Part shown: positions 1 to 11,826 of the stretch, piece by piece
How the letters are laid out: each line of letters begins with the position of its first letter
Numbering within the stretch: the stretch's first letter is position 1
The notes under the pieces: generated by a model
Databases searched by the model: none
What the model was told of the DNA's origin: nothing
The model's input: only the letters and a program-made list of their open reading frames with translations
Program-made: the position numbers and the translations under genes
NCBI RefSeq assembly: GCF_025770735.1
Contig: NZ_JAODPB010000005.1
Span: 186,001-250,000 of the forward strand
Direction: 5' to 3'
DNA: 64,000 nucleotides
Source: Shouchella tritolerans
GTDB lineage: Bacteria; Bacillota; Bacilli; Bacillales; Bacillaceae_D

Positions 1-745
1 TTTTAATGATGATCGGTAGCCGATCATTCCAATCATGCAAGAGTACAAGGGCATACGTGCGCATAAGTGCCTTGGCGTTTTCATCGGCTGCCAACTCGCG
101 CACGTCTTTGAGTAATGCCTTCACATTGAGCTGCTTAACCGTTTGCAATGCTTTCCATTTTGCAGGCTCATTAGCGGCATGAAGGCCAGCACGCAACTCC
201 AGCACTGTTTCTTTTTTATGTTCTTCATCCAAGAGAGAAGCGTCATATGCTTGTGAGCTCGACATTTGCCTACTGAAATGGAGAAGCTCATAAAAGGTTT
301 CTGCATGTTCAGATGGCAGCCGGTTTTCGCTGAGAACCGTTTCCAACAAGTGGACGACTTCCTCATAACGCGACAGCTGTACAAGCAAAGACACATGGAC
401 TTGCAGCGTTTCGTAGTAATCGCCAATGCCTTCGTTTAATAGCGCTTTTGTTTTTTCAGCCGCTTCCTCTTGACGGTTTAGCTCAATCAAACTTAGGACT
501 ACGCCAAAACGTGCTTGGGCGCTCGTCGGCTCATACGTTTCCGCTTGTGAGAAAAGCTGAAGCGCTTTTTGGCCATTTTTTCTTTTTAATTCATCCATGC
601 CTTCCTCTACAAGCCGTTTCACGACTCCTGGAAACAGGATGATGTTTTGTTCTTCATGGTGATGTTCATTCGTCAATGCAATCGCCCGCTTTCTGCCCGA
701 TTCCTTTAATGTATCACGGCTCCTCTGTCTTATACAAATCCCCAT
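1..745 (-). CDS. ysoA: TPR-repeat protein YsoA, partial (C-terminus outside window)
   Basis: The reading frame runs on the minus strand from an ATG at 745 to the window edge with no stop. An AGGAG lies 3 nt before the ATG; a TTG at 676 is an alternative start. The translation is helical and repetitive (for example ALQLFSQAETYEPTSAQARF and an EEAAEKTKALLNEG unit), as expected of tetratricopeptide repeats, which form protein-binding surfaces. A motif IILFPGVVKRLVEEGMDEL follows a charged N-terminus. In B. subtilis the TPR gene ysoA lies directly downstream of leuD, the same place as here, so the name rests on synteny plus repeat type. Its molecular role is not known to me. Confidence 0.75.
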   Translation of the reverse strand, partial: MGICIRQRSRDTLKESGRKRAIALTNEHHHEEQNIILFPGVVKRLVEEGMDELKRKNGQKALQLFSQAETYEPTSAQARFGVVLSLIELNRQEEAAEKTKALLNEGIGDYYETLQVHVSLLVQLSRYEEVVHLLETVLSENRLPSEHAETFYELLHFSRQMSSSQAYDASLLDEEHKKETVLELRAGLHAANEPAKWKALQTVKQLNVKALLKDVRELAADENAKALMRTYALVLLHDWNDRLPIIIK

Positions 746-800
746 GTACTCCTATTCGCTATTCCTTCCCCATTCCCTTTTAAATCAAACTTAATCAAAG

Positions 801-823
801 AAAGCCCCCAAAAGGGGACTTTC
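801..823 (-). terminator. Rho-independent terminator after leuD
   Basis: On the minus strand an AAAGTCCCC / GGGGGCTTT stem with a TTTT loop is followed by CTTTG. It closes the ilv-leu transcript, about 145 nt past the leuD stop and just beyond a dispersed repeat. Confidence 0.7.
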
Positions 824-824
824 A

Positions 825-960
825 CAGACTGTAGACAAACGCTCGCATTGAAGTAACGATCAAAACTGATGAGAAGGACCTAGAGAATGCACTCTGTATG
901 GAAAACATCTCCGTTCTCCGAGCTTCTCTCGACTTTACTCCTCGTTTAACAAACGTTTTG
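825..960 (-). repeat. Dispersed structured repeat, copy A
   Basis: The end at 825-848 (CAGACTGTAGACAAACGCTCGCAT, given here only as landmarks CAGACTG and ACAAACGCT) is identical over 24 nt to the start of the element at 28660. The other end (about 938-958, CTCCTCGT...AACAAACGTTT) matches the far end of that copy. Read as minus-strand RNA, AAACGUU near 958-952 can pair with AGCGUUU near 843-837 (one G-U pair) to close a long stem. The element sits between the leuD stop and the operon terminator, so it is transcribed as the leuD 3' UTR. Function unknown. Confidence 0.7.
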
Positions 961-967
961 TTTGCTC

Positions 968-1561
968 TTATTTATTGACTGCTGACTGGCGTTGCTCGTA
1001 TTTAGCAATTGCTTCTTCATATTGGAGGGTAAGGCTAATTTCATCCCATCCGTTGTAGAGCATTTGCTTCCAATACGGATCCATGTCAAACTTTGTTTCT
1101 AGCCCATTTTGCTTAATGAGCTGTTCACCTAAATCGACTATAATCTCTTCTTGGCTTTCTTTCGCCCGTTCCATCCACAAATCAGTTTCCTCAGGCGAAA
1201 GACGGATCGGCAACAAGCCGTTTTTTACGCAATTATTATAGAAGATATCGGCAAAACTTGGGGCTATAATGACGCGGAAACCGTAATCATACAAAGCCCA
1301 CGGTGCATGTTCTCGCGAAGAGCCACAGCCAAAATTATGGCCAGTAATCAAAATGCTTGCCCCTTGTGCTTCTGGTTGATTAAGCTCAAATGCCGGGTTA
1401 TCTACACCATCTGCTTGAAAGCGCCAATCGTAAAACAAATATTGACCGAAGCCCGTGCGCTCTACACGCTTTAAAAATTGTTTCGGAATAATTTGGTCTG
1501 TATCAATATTGACGCGGTCTAAAACGACTGCTTTGCCTTTATGAACTTGAATCGGTTCCAT
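968..1561 (-). CDS. leuD: 3-isopropylmalate dehydratase small subunit LeuD
   Basis: This is the swivelling small subunit of isopropylmalate isomerase; with LeuC it interconverts 2- and 3-isopropylmalate in leucine synthesis in the cytoplasm. The 197-residue length is normal. The family signature is visible as ITGHNFGCGSSREHAPWAL (about residues 72-90), whose GSSREH segment contacts the substrate, and an N-terminal VNIDTDQIIPKQFL segment is also typical. The ATG overlaps the leuC stop in a TAATG arrangement, so translation is probably coupled. It is the last gene of the ilv-leu operon and is followed by repeat copy A and a terminator. Confidence 0.97.
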   Translation of the reverse strand: MEPIQVHKGKAVVLDRVNIDTDQIIPKQFLKRVERTGFGQYLFYDWRFQADGVDNPAFELNQPEAQGASILITGHNFGCGSSREHAPWALYDYGFRVIIAPSFADIFYNNCVKNGLLPIRLSPEETDLWMERAKESQEEIIVDLGEQLIKQNGLETKFDMDPYWKQMLYNGWDEISLTLQYEEAIAKYEQRQSAVNK

Positions 1562-2973
1562 TAATACTCACCTGCTTTTACCATTTTGCGGACGTCTACA
1601 AACCGACCAGTGATCGCTGCTGCTGCTGCCATTGCCGGGCTAACCAAATGGGTGCGCGCTCCCTTTCCTTGCCTGCCTTCAAAGTTTCGGTTGGAAGTCG
1701 ATGCGCAACGTTCCCCTTCAGGAACCACATCTGGATTCATACTCAAACACATGCTGCAACCTGAATCACGCCATTCAAATCCAGCTTCTTTAAACACTTG
1801 ATCCAATCCTTCTTCCTCAGCACGTTTTTTGACACGCTGGGAGCCAGGGACAATAAGGGCGCGGACTCCAGGCGCTACTTTGCGACCCTTAATAACGGCT
1901 GCCGCTGCCCTTAAATCGCTCAAGCGTGAATTGGTGCATGACCCAATAAACACATGTTGGATTTCAATCTCGCTCAAAGGCGTGCCTGGTTCGATATCCA
2001 TATAGTCAAGCGCTTGGCTGATTGCGCGCCGTTCTACTTCCGTTTTCGCATCCTCTAGCCGTGGCACAGCTTTTGATATGCCCGCCCCTTGGCCTGGATT
2101 GGTTCCCCATGTCACCATCGGTTCAATTTCTGCTGCATCAATCGTCACTGAGCGATCATAGGTTGCTCCTGGATCGGTTGCCAATCGGGCCCACTTCTCG
2201 ACGATCTCATCGTACTCCTTGCCTTTTGGAACGTTTGCTCTGCCTTGCAAATAATCAAACGTTACTTGGTCAGGGGAAATCAAACCTGCTTTCGCCCCTG
2301 CCTCAATCGACATGTTGCAAATCGTCATCCGTTCTTCCATTGTCATACCGCGAATGGCTTCTCCAGTAAATTCAATGATGCTGCCTGTGCCAATATCGAC
2401 GCCGAACTTTGCAATGATGGCCAAAATCACATCTTTGGCAGTTATGCCTTCGTTAAGACGCCCAGAAATATGGACCTCGAGCGTTTTCGGCTTTGATTGC
2501 CAAATCGTTTGTGTGGCCAATACATGCTCGACCTCGCTTGTGCCGATTCCAAACGCAATAGCGCCAAATGCCCCATGGGTCGATGTATGGCTGTCGCCAC
2601 AGACAATCACATGCCCTGGCTGAGTCAAGCCTAGTTCTGGGCCAATGACATGGACAATTCCGTTTTCTGGGTGGTCTAAATCAGCCATCTCAATGCCAAA
2701 TTGCTTACAGTTAGCAGCAAGTGTCTCCATTTGCGTGCGCGCGATTTGATCACGGATGTCATAGCGGTTCACTGTCGGGACATTGTGGTCCATTGTTGCA
2801 AATGTTTTATCTGGCCGCCTCACTGTTCTTCCTGCAAGTCGCAACCCTTCAAATGCTTGGGGGGATGTGACTTCATGCACCATATGCAAATCAACATAAA
2901 GCAAATTCGGTTTACCTACTTCTTCCACAACCGTATGCGATTCCCATATTTTTTCGATAATTGTTTTTGCCAT
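1561..2973 (-). CDS. leuC: 3-isopropylmalate dehydratase large subunit LeuC
   Basis: Large, iron-sulfur subunit of isopropylmalate isomerase (aconitase superfamily). The three cysteines expected to hold the [4Fe-4S] cluster lie in [10 protein letters not shown] and SGCSMCL toward the C-terminal third. [13 protein letters not shown] is the other conserved aconitase-type block. I chose the ATG at 2973 (protein [11 protein letters not shown]..., 470 residues) because GAGGGAG stands just upstream and homologues start here; the longer frame to 3027 has no support. It sits 16 nt after leuB and overlaps leuD by one base. Normal length, nothing missing. Confidence 0.97.
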   Translation of the reverse strand: MAKTIIEKIWESHTVVEEVGKPNLLYVDLHMVHEVTSPQAFEGLRLAGRTVRRPDKTFATMDHNVPTVNRYDIRDQIARTQMETLAANCKQFGIEMADLDHPENGIVHVIGPELGLTQPGHVIVCGDSHTSTHGAFGAIAFGIGTSEVEHVLATQTIWQSKPKTLEVHISGRLNEGITAKDVILAIIAKFGVDIGTGSIIEFTGEAIRGMTMEERMTICNMSIEAGAKAGLISPDQVTFDYLQGRANVPKGKEYDEIVEKWARLATDPGATYDRSVTIDAAEIEPMVTWGTNPGQGAGISKAVPRLEDAKTEVERRAISQALDYMDIEPGTPLSEIEIQHVFIGSCTNSRLSDLRAAAAVIKGRKVAPGVRALIVPGSQRVKKRAEEEGLDQVFKEAGFEWRDSGCSMCLSMNPDVVPEGERCASTSNRNFEGRQGKGARTHLVSPAMAAAAAITGRFVDVRKMVKAGEY

Positions 2974-2989
2974 AACGCTCCCTCTTTTT

Positions 2990-4084
2990 TTAACGGCTTG
3001 AGGCACTTTTAAGAGCAAGCGCCTCAATCACCGCATTTGTTATTGCCGTTGTCGAAACAGCGTTTTCGCTTGCTTTTGCGATGTCTTTTGTCCGTACTCC
3101 TTGAGCTAGCACACGATCAACGGCGACTTCGATTGCTTTTGCCTCGTCCGCTAACCCAAAACTATATTGCAGCATCATTGCTGCTGATAAAATGGTCGCT
3201 AGCGGATTGGCCGCCCCTGTCCCTGCTATGTCAGGAGCAGAGCCGTGCACAGGTTCAAATAAGCCGACTTTTGACGTATTCATGCTCGCCGATGGCAATA
3301 AGCCGAGGGATCCGGTAATCATCGAAGCTTCATCACTCAAAATGTCGCCAAACAAATTTTCCGTTACGATGACGTCAAACTGCCTTGGATCACGAATAAG
3401 CTGCATCGCCGCATTATCGACAAGCATGTGCGAAAGCGTGACGTCTGGATACTCGCTGGCTACGTCATCAGCAATTTCCCGCCATAACCTGCTCGACTCC
3501 AAGACATTCGCCTTGTCAACAGAGACCACATGTTTCTTGCGCGTTCTAGCAAATTGAAACGCTTGGTGCAAAATCCGCTCGATTTCCCCCCTTGTATAAA
3601 GGAGCGTATCCACTGCCCCGTCTTCTCCATTGATTTGTCGCCGTTCACGTGGCTCGCCAAAATAAAGCCCGCCTGTTAACTCCCGTACAATCAACAAATC
3701 AACGTCGGCCAACACTTCCTCCTTTAAGGTGGATGCATCCATTAACGGTTCCAGTACACGGACAGGGCGAAGGTTGGCGTAAAGGCCCAGTGCTTTGCGG
3801 ATTTGCAGCAGCCCTTTTTCTGGCCGTTTTTCAGGGGCATTGCCGTCCCACTTTGGTCCGCCGACTGCGCCAAGCAAAATCGCGTCGCTATCTTTGGCGA
3901 GATCCAGCGTCTCCTCAGGAAGGGGGCTGCCAGTTGCGTCAATGGCATCCCCGCCAATCCGCCCTTCAATAAACCGAAATGTATGGCGATACATCCGGGC
4001 AATTTCTTCTAACACCCGTTTCGTTTCGGCAATAATTTCGGGGCCAATGCCGTCCCCAGGTAAAAGCAATATTTGTTTTTCCAT
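2990..4084 (-). CDS. leuB: 3-isopropylmalate dehydrogenase LeuB
   Basis: NAD-dependent oxidative decarboxylase of 3-isopropylmalate, third step of leucine synthesis. The protein (364 residues from the ATG at 4084) opens [17 protein letters not shown], the family N-terminus. It contains [15 protein letters not shown] (substrate arginine region), the [19 protein letters not shown] signature of isocitrate/isopropylmalate dehydrogenases, and [18 protein letters not shown], the NAD loop. The start is set by AAGGAGGAGAC immediately before ATG; the frame extends upstream to 4129 without a ribosome site. It lies 10 nt after leuA in the operon. Confidence 0.97.
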   Translation of the reverse strand: MEKQILLLPGDGIGPEIIAETKRVLEEIARMYRHTFRFIEGRIGGDAIDATGSPLPEETLDLAKDSDAILLGAVGGPKWDGNAPEKRPEKGLLQIRKALGLYANLRPVRVLEPLMDASTLKEEVLADVDLLIVRELTGGLYFGEPRERRQINGEDGAVDTLLYTRGEIERILHQAFQFARTRKKHVVSVDKANVLESSRLWREIADDVASEYPDVTLSHMLVDNAAMQLIRDPRQFDVIVTENLFGDILSDEASMITGSLGLLPSASMNTSKVGLFEPVHGSAPDIAGTGAANPLATILSAAMMLQYSFGLADEAKAIEVAVDRVLAQGVRTKDIAKASENAVSTTAITNAVIEALALKSASSR

Positions 4085-4094
4085 TGTCTCCTCC

Positions 4095-6654
<2,560 letters not shown>

Positions 6655-6689
6655 TCAATCTCCCCTTCAATTGTTTTTATATGGACTCG

Positions 6690-7208
6690 CTAATTAATCA
6701 GCGTTAGTCTTGACGTATCGGTGCTAATTTTAGAGCTGCGATTGACAGCTGTCACGCCAGTACGGGCCAGTTCTTGGATGCCATATGGTTTGACTAATTC
6801 AATAAATGCTTCAATTTTTTCGTTATTCCCAGTAATTTGCAATGTCATCGACTCTTTGCCGATATCGACTGCTTGCGCCCGGAATGTTTCAGCAAGGGAG
6901 GCGATTTCGCCCCGTTGTTGGGGCGTGGCTCCTATGCGGACAAGGGCAAGTTCACGCTCGACAATCGCTTCATCGGTAATGTCTTTAATCTTTAACACAT
7001 CAACTTGTTTATGAAGTTGCTTTATCATTTGCTCGACGTTTTCCATCGAGTCGACAATAACCACAAATGTCATTCGCGAAATCGTTGGATTTTCTGTTAC
7101 ACCGACTGTGATGCTGTCAATGTTGTACTGCCTTCTTGCAAACAAGCCTGTCATGCGGTTTAGCACGCCTGATTTGTTGTTAACTAGAACGGTGATCGTC
7201 CGTTTCAT
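6690..7208 (-). CDS. ilvH: Acetolactate synthase regulatory subunit IlvH/IlvN
   Basis: Small regulatory subunit (172 residues) that activates the IlvB catalytic subunit and confers valine feedback. The N-terminal ACT domain starts [26 protein letters not shown], the textbook opening, and is followed by the second ACT-like domain with [19 protein letters not shown]. The ATG at 7208 overlaps the ilvB stop codon (ATGA), implying coupled translation; upstream codons in the same frame are ilvB shadow. B. subtilis calls this gene ilvH. Confidence 0.95.
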   Translation of the reverse strand: MKRTITVLVNNKSGVLNRMTGLFARRQYNIDSITVGVTENPTISRMTFVVIVDSMENVEQMIKQLHKQVDVLKIKDITDEAIVERELALVRIGATPQQRGEIASLAETFRAQAVDIGKESMTLQITGNNEKIEAFIELVKPYGIQELARTGVTAVNRSSKISTDTSRLTLIN

Positions 7209-8935
7209 GATGGCTCTACTCCTTCCATACAGTGGTGACCTGTGCCTGGGCAAACCATCGGGTAGACGTTTTCTTCTTTTGCGACACACACTTCCAACAA
7301 TACAGGGCCTGGATGAGCCAATGTTTCAGCGATCGCTTCGTCCAGCATTGACAGTTTGTCGACCTTTACCGCTTTAATGTTATAAGCTTCAGCGAGCTTA
7401 GCAAAGTTAGGCTGGATTGGGAAAAGCGAATGGGAATAGCGCTCGCCATGAAAACGTTGTTGCCATTGCCGTACCATTCCAAGGGAAGCATTGTTGACAA
7501 TCACAATTTTGACTGGCAAATCTAGTTCCTGCAAAATCGACATTTCTTGAAGCGTCATCTGAAAGCCTGCGTCACCAGTAATCGCCAATACCGGCAATTC
7601 CGGTTCAGCAATTTGTGCTCCGATTGCCGCCGGAAATCCAAATCCCATTGTGCCAAGGCCACCTGATGTAATCCACCGATTTGGTTTGTTAAACTTAAAG
7701 TGTTGCGCCGTCCACATTTGATGCTGGCCGACGTCCGTCGTAACAATGGCCTCACCCTTTGTATGTTCATACAGTTTTTGGATCAGCTCCTGTGGCTTAA
7801 TGACCTCCCCGTCGCGATGAAACCACAGCGGATAATCTCGTTTCCAGTCGCTAACTTGCTTGCGCCACTCGTCGTGCTCGGCTATAGCCCCGCTTCCTTT
7901 CAATAGCATCGCTAACGCCTCTTTCGCATCCCCTACTACCGGAATTTCGACATGAACATTTTTGCCAATTTCAGCTGGATCAATGTCGATATGGGCAATG
8001 CATGCCTCTGGAGCAAAATGTTCAAGGGCGCCAGTTAATCTGTCATCAAAACGAGAGCCAATGTTGATCAAAAAGTCTGATTTGTGGAGCGCCATGTTTG
8101 CAGCATATGTTCCATGCATGCCAGCCATCCCGAGATGCAATTCCTCTTCGCCAGGAAAAGCGCCTAGTCCAAGCAATGTCTGAGCGACAGGAATTTGGAA
8201 CTTCCGCGCAAATGCGGTTAATTCCTCACTTGCTTGTGCGTGAAGGACACCGGCGCCGACAAGCAGTACTGGCCGCTTCGCTTCTTTAAACTTATCCAGA
8301 AGCTTGCGAATTTGCTGCTTATTCGGTTTAACGGTTGGTTGGTAGCCAGGCAAGTGGACAGGTTCCTCATAATCAAAGATTCCCAGTTTTTCTGAAATAT
8401 CTTTCGGCAAATCAATCAATACTGGCCCCGGCCGCCCGCTAACCGCAATATGAAACGCTTCTTTTACTTTTTGTGCTAGTTCTTCTATGGAACGGATTTG
8501 AAAATTGTGTTTCGTGATCGGCATTGTAATACCAAGCATATCGGCTTCCTGAAAAGCATCGGTACCAATCACCTTTGTAGCCACTTGGCCGGTGATGACG
8601 ACCATCGGCAGCGAATCCATCATCGCATCCGCAATGCCTGTAACGACATTTGTCGCTCCTGGCCCCGAAGTGACGATGCAGACACCTGGCTTTTGGGTAA
8701 TGCGCGCATACCCTTCAGCCGCATGAATCGCGCCTTGCTCGTGGCGAGCTAGAATATGGTTCATTCCTAATTTATAAATCTCATCGTATGTTGGTAAAAT
8801 CGCTCCGCCTGGATAGCCAAAAATGACTTCGACTCCTTCGCTGGCAAGTGCTTTTAATAAAATCTCAGAACCTGTGCAAACAGCCTGCTTGTTTTCAGCG
8901 GCTTGTGGCGTTGCCGCTTCATTGGAATGGATCAT
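7205..8935 (-). CDS. ilvB: Acetolactate synthase large subunit IlvB
   Basis: Thiamine-diphosphate enzyme making acetolactate or acetohydroxybutyrate, the first common step of branched-chain synthesis. Domains run in order: N-terminal PYR domain with [16 protein letters not shown] and the catalytic glutamate in [17 protein letters not shown], the central FAD-binding domain, then the C-terminal ThDP domain with [13 protein letters not shown]...IVNN. ATG at 8935 follows AAGGGAGG with 10 nt spacing and gives 576 residues; a longer frame begins at 8962. It is the first gene behind the leucine T-box leader. Confidence 0.96.
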   Translation of the reverse strand: MIHSNEAATPQAAENKQAVCTGSEILLKALASEGVEVIFGYPGGAILPTYDEIYKLGMNHILARHEQGAIHAAEGYARITQKPGVCIVTSGPGATNVVTGIADAMMDSLPMVVITGQVATKVIGTDAFQEADMLGITMPITKHNFQIRSIEELAQKVKEAFHIAVSGRPGPVLIDLPKDISEKLGIFDYEEPVHLPGYQPTVKPNKQQIRKLLDKFKEAKRPVLLVGAGVLHAQASEELTAFARKFQIPVAQTLLGLGAFPGEEELHLGMAGMHGTYAANMALHKSDFLINIGSRFDDRLTGALEHFAPEACIAHIDIDPAEIGKNVHVEIPVVGDAKEALAMLLKGSGAIAEHDEWRKQVSDWKRDYPLWFHRDGEVIKPQELIQKLYEHTKGEAIVTTDVGQHQMWTAQHFKFNKPNRWITSGGLGTMGFGFPAAIGAQIAEPELPVLAITGDAGFQMTLQEMSILQELDLPVKIVIVNNASLGMVRQWQQRFHGERYSHSLFPIQPNFAKLAEAYNIKAVKVDKLSMLDEAIAETLAHPGPVLLEVCVAKEENVYPMVCPGTGHHCMEGVEPS

Positions 8936-8989
8936 GTCTCTCGCGCCTCCCTTAGTTTTCATTTTCTATTTATTGTTTTCCGCCAACAA

Positions 8990-9250
8990 AAAAGACTTTC
9001 TGCGCGCCCATGCTGGGATCCAGCAAGGGGCGAGAAAGTCTTCACGCGGTACCACCCTTTTTCGCTAACAATCGTTAGCCTCAAGCAAGCCGTAATCTGG
9101 CTCGCAGTTTTTATAACGAATGCTTTAACAGCATCCGGCGCTCTTACTACAATGTTCAGAGACGCACTCAGAGGTGAGTTTCATTTAAGCTTTAACACCG
9201 TTTTCCAGCAACCAACGGCTCTCTGTAGATAAAGCAAAAATTACTTTCCT
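8990..9250 (-). promoter_or_regulatory. T-box leader (leucine, CUC specifier) of the ilvB operon
   Basis: The T-box core complementary to the tRNA acceptor end, GGGTGGTACCGCG, is at about 9045-9059 on the minus strand. Upstream lies a Stem I with the AGAGAGC...GGAAAACGG apical features and a specifier loop reading GAAACTCACC. The CTC codon (9176-9178 on the plus strand as gag) is followed by the usual purine, so the effector is tRNA-Leu. An alternative terminator follows. Uncharged tRNA-Leu should favour antitermination into ilvB-leuD. Unusually, ilvD lies just upstream of this leader. Confidence 0.93.
8993..9043 (-). terminator. T-box-controlled intrinsic terminator before ilvB
   Basis: On the minus strand GAAGACTTTCT...AGAAAGTCTTTTTT forms a long stem around a GC-rich inner hairpin, ending in a T run. 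Its 5' arm borders the T-box core, the usual mutually exclusive arrangement. Confidence 0.9.
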
Positions 9251-9269
9251 CTTCATCGTGTTATCGTTA

Positions 9270-10934
9270 TTAGATTTTCATAACGCCGCCTGTATTGGCT
9301 GAAGTAACAAGTTTTGAGTAACGGGCCAAATAGCCTTTTTTGACTTTTGGTTCCGGCTCCGTCCATCCTTCACGGCGTTTTGCTAACTCTTCATCGCTTA
9401 TTTCCCATTCAATGGTGCGTTCGATTAAATCGATTTTGATGATGTCGCCATTTTCCACGAAGGCGATTGGTCCGCCTTCTGCTGCTTCCGGCGATATATG
9501 GCCGATTGAAATGCCTCGTGAAGCGCCGGAAAAACGCCCGTCCGTAATGAGTGCGACTTTGGTGCCAAGCCCTCTGCCTTGAATGGCTGAAGTCGGTGCC
9601 AGCATTTCTGGCATTCCAGGACCGCCTTTAGGACCTTCATAGCGGATAACAACAACTTGCCCTTCTTTCACAGCACCGTTATTGATTTGCTCTTGCGCCT
9701 CTTCTTGGGAATTAAACACGATCGCTTCCCCAGTAAATGTTTTAATCGAAGGGTCAACTGCACCTACTTTGATGACAGCGCCGTTCGGGGCCAAGTTTCC
9801 GTAAAGGATTGATAGACCGCCGACTGGACTATACGCAGTCTCTTTTGTGCGAATGACATCCGTATTTGTTATTTGTGCATGGGCGACATTTTCATAGAGT
9901 GATTTTCCTGTAATGGTGATCCGGTCACCTTTGACCGCCCCCATTTCAATTAGCTCTTTCATAATCGCGGCTACACCGCCTGCCTTATGGACGTCGTCCA
10001 TCGAGTAATCAGAAGCAGGACTGATTTTGCAAAGGTAAGGCACCCGCTCAGCCACTTTGTTGATACGTGTCAAATCGTAGTCAATTTCGGCTTCATTGGC
10101 AATAGCCAATGTATGGAGAACGGTATTGGTAGATCCACCCATTGCCATATCAAGAGCAAAGGCGTCATCAATCGTTTCTTCGGTAATGATGTCGCGTGGG
10201 CGAATATCTTTTTCAATCAAATTGATTAAATGCTTCGCTGCATCTTTAATCAAGTTATGACGTTCCGTAGATGTAGCGACAAGCGTTCCGTTTCCTGGAA
10301 GAGCTAGACCAAGCATTTCCATAAGCGAATTCATTGAATTGGCTGTAAACATTCCAGAACAAGATCCGCAAGTTGGGCAAGCTAACTGTTCAATCTCAAG
10401 CAGCTCTTCCCTTGTCATTTTTCCTGACGAAAATGCACCTACTCCTTCAAATACGGATACGAGTGAAAGGCTTTTTCCATCTTTTGTACGGCCTGCTTCC
10501 ATTGGACCACCGGAGACAAATACCGCAGGCACGTTCGTGCGTACAGCCGCCATCAGCATTCCTGGCGTAATTTTGTCGCAATTCGGTATATAGAAAACAC
10601 CGTCAAACCAGTGGGCATTGATGACCGTTTCCGCTGCGTCACAAATAATTTCTCTGCTTGGCAACGAGTAGCGCATGCCGATGTGGCCCATCGCAATCCC
10701 GTCATCTACGCCGATTGTATTGAATTCGAAAGGAATGCCTCCGGCTTCAATAATGGCTTGTTTCGCCACTTCTGCAAATTTATTTAAATGCATATGCCCT
10801 GGGATGATGTCAATATAGGAGTTGCAGACGCCGATAAACGGCTTATCCATATCCTCTTCTTTTACGCCGGCAGCCCGCAAAAGGCTTCGGTGAGGCGCTC
10901 GATCGATCCCTTTTTTAATCATGTTGCTTCTCAT
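9270..10934 (-). CDS. ilvD: Dihydroxy-acid dehydratase IlvD
   Basis: Fe-S dehydratase that produces the 2-oxo acids of valine and isoleucine synthesis. The 554-residue protein has [14 protein letters not shown] and [17 protein letters not shown], which supply cluster cysteines, and the C-terminal [25 protein letters not shown] signature. ATG at 10934 (MRSNMIKKG...) is chosen because GGGGAG is 7 nt upstream; the frame continues to 11000 without support. It has its own sigma-A promoter at 11055-11084 and ends just before the leucine T-box leader, so it may be expressed partly independently of that switch. Confidence 0.96.
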   Translation of the reverse strand: MRSNMIKKGIDRAPHRSLLRAAGVKEEDMDKPFIGVCNSYIDIIPGHMHLNKFAEVAKQAIIEAGGIPFEFNTIGVDDGIAMGHIGMRYSLPSREIICDAAETVINAHWFDGVFYIPNCDKITPGMLMAAVRTNVPAVFVSGGPMEAGRTKDGKSLSLVSVFEGVGAFSSGKMTREELLEIEQLACPTCGSCSGMFTANSMNSLMEMLGLALPGNGTLVATSTERHNLIKDAAKHLINLIEKDIRPRDIITEETIDDAFALDMAMGGSTNTVLHTLAIANEAEIDYDLTRINKVAERVPYLCKISPASDYSMDDVHKAGGVAAIMKELIEMGAVKGDRITITGKSLYENVAHAQITNTDVIRTKETAYSPVGGLSILYGNLAPNGAVIKVGAVDPSIKTFTGEAIVFNSQEEAQEQINNGAVKEGQVVVIRYEGPKGGPGMPEMLAPTSAIQGRGLGTKVALITDGRFSGASRGISIGHISPEAAEGGPIAFVENGDIIKIDLIERTIEWEISDEELAKRREGWTEPEPKVKKGYLARYSKLVTSANTGGVMKI

Positions 10935-11054
10935 CGAATCGCTCCCCAGTTCACTCAGTCTCTCTACTCTTGTAAATTCCCGTTTTCTCTCACTTCTCAA
11001 AAGAGGTTCCTTTCGAGAAGGACATCTGTTTTTATTAAACTATTATTGCAATTT

Positions 11055-11084
11055 ACTATACGCTTCTTCTGTTTTTCGGTCAAC
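11055..11084 (-). promoter_or_regulatory. Sigma-A promoter of ilvD
   Basis: Minus strand: TTGACC, 17-nt spacer, TATAGT. The leader down to the ilvD start (about 120 nt) contains a CTTCTC...GAGAAG hairpin but no T-box. Confidence 0.8.
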
Positions 11085-11228
11085 CGTTTTTTATGATAAA
11101 AAGATCGAAAATTTCGGTGAATGCGCTTCCAATGTGAACAGGACGCGATTTTTGTTTTTTTATTTTTTTTGCTGAAAAAGGCTATAAAAATCGGAAAACC
11201 GGGGATAGTAAAAAAAGGGGGTGTTTAC

Positions 11229-11639
11229 ATGAATTTCTTTTATAAGCGAGTAAAGAAAACGCTTGTCAAACTGCCATTCCTGGCAAAATTTTTAACAGAC
11301 CGGCACAGACCATCCCTTGTGCTTGTCACGAACCATTGGGAGCAATGCCCAAATGAGCCGGAACGCCAACTTTGTAGAGCCCTTCAGCAGAGAGGATATT
11401 ATGCTTCCCCAGAATACACAATCGATCATCTGTCGATTGATGTTGCCCTCGTTCCTTACCGCGTAGCGCTGATGCGCAACACCACTCTCACACAAGAGCG
11501 GAAAATCGCTAAGTACCTTGAAAGAAAAGGCTGGACGCTCATTTTTTATGATGATAATCAGATTGATGGAAATATCGATCGGCTCTTATATCAAGTGGAC
11601 ACGCTTGTTCACCCGCCAAAAAACGCCTCATTTACATAA
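11229..11639 (+). CDS. Uncharacterised 136-residue protein with a DUF559-like layout
   Basis: I do not recognise this protein with certainty. ATG at 11229 follows AAGGGGGTG and the gene ends in a strong terminator, so it is a real monocistronic gene. A basic N-terminus (MNFFYKRVKKTLVKL) precedes a segment whose order ERQLCRALQQRGYYASPEYTI / LSIDVALVPYRVAL / LERKGWTLIFYDDNQI resembles the small restriction-endonuclease-like DUF559/Vsr fold (helix, Asp strand, core strand, C-terminal GW strand). The acidic-x-lysine part of a PD-(D/E)xK active site is replaced by MRNT, so catalysis is doubtful. Fold assignment is inference; no membrane segment is evident. Confidence 0.7.
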   Translation: MNFFYKRVKKTLVKLPFLAKFLTDRHRPSLVLVTNHWEQCPNEPERQLCRALQQRGYYASPEYTIDHLSIDVALVPYRVALMRNTTLTQERKIAKYLERKGWTLIFYDDNQIDGNIDRLLYQVDTLVHPPKNASFT

Positions 11640-11650
11640 GGCGTTTTTTT
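11621..11650 (+). terminator. Terminator overlapping the end of the 11229 gene
   Basis: AAACGCC...GGCGTTTTTTT; the stop codon TAA is in the loop. Confidence 0.85.
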
Positions 11651-11826
11651 CGTTCATTATCATGAGTCAACCTTAATAATGATTATACGTCAGCCATTGG
11701 CATACCGCTTATTTTTTGCCAAAAATGATGGCAAAAAACGCTTTTCCTATTTAGTGAAAGCGCCCAAGCAAAACCGTCAATTTGAACATTCCATATACCA
11801 CTACCTACTGACAGGAGCGGATTTTT

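Noticed and set aside
2022-2623. Plus-strand open frames inside leuC, leuA, ilvB, pheT and similar genes
   Set aside because: They mirror the minus-strand genes, have no ribosome sites and encode low-complexity or unlikely proteins.
11090-11120. CodY box upstream of ilvD (AATTTTCGATC...)
   Set aside because: Only one half matches the CodY consensus; too weak to annotate.
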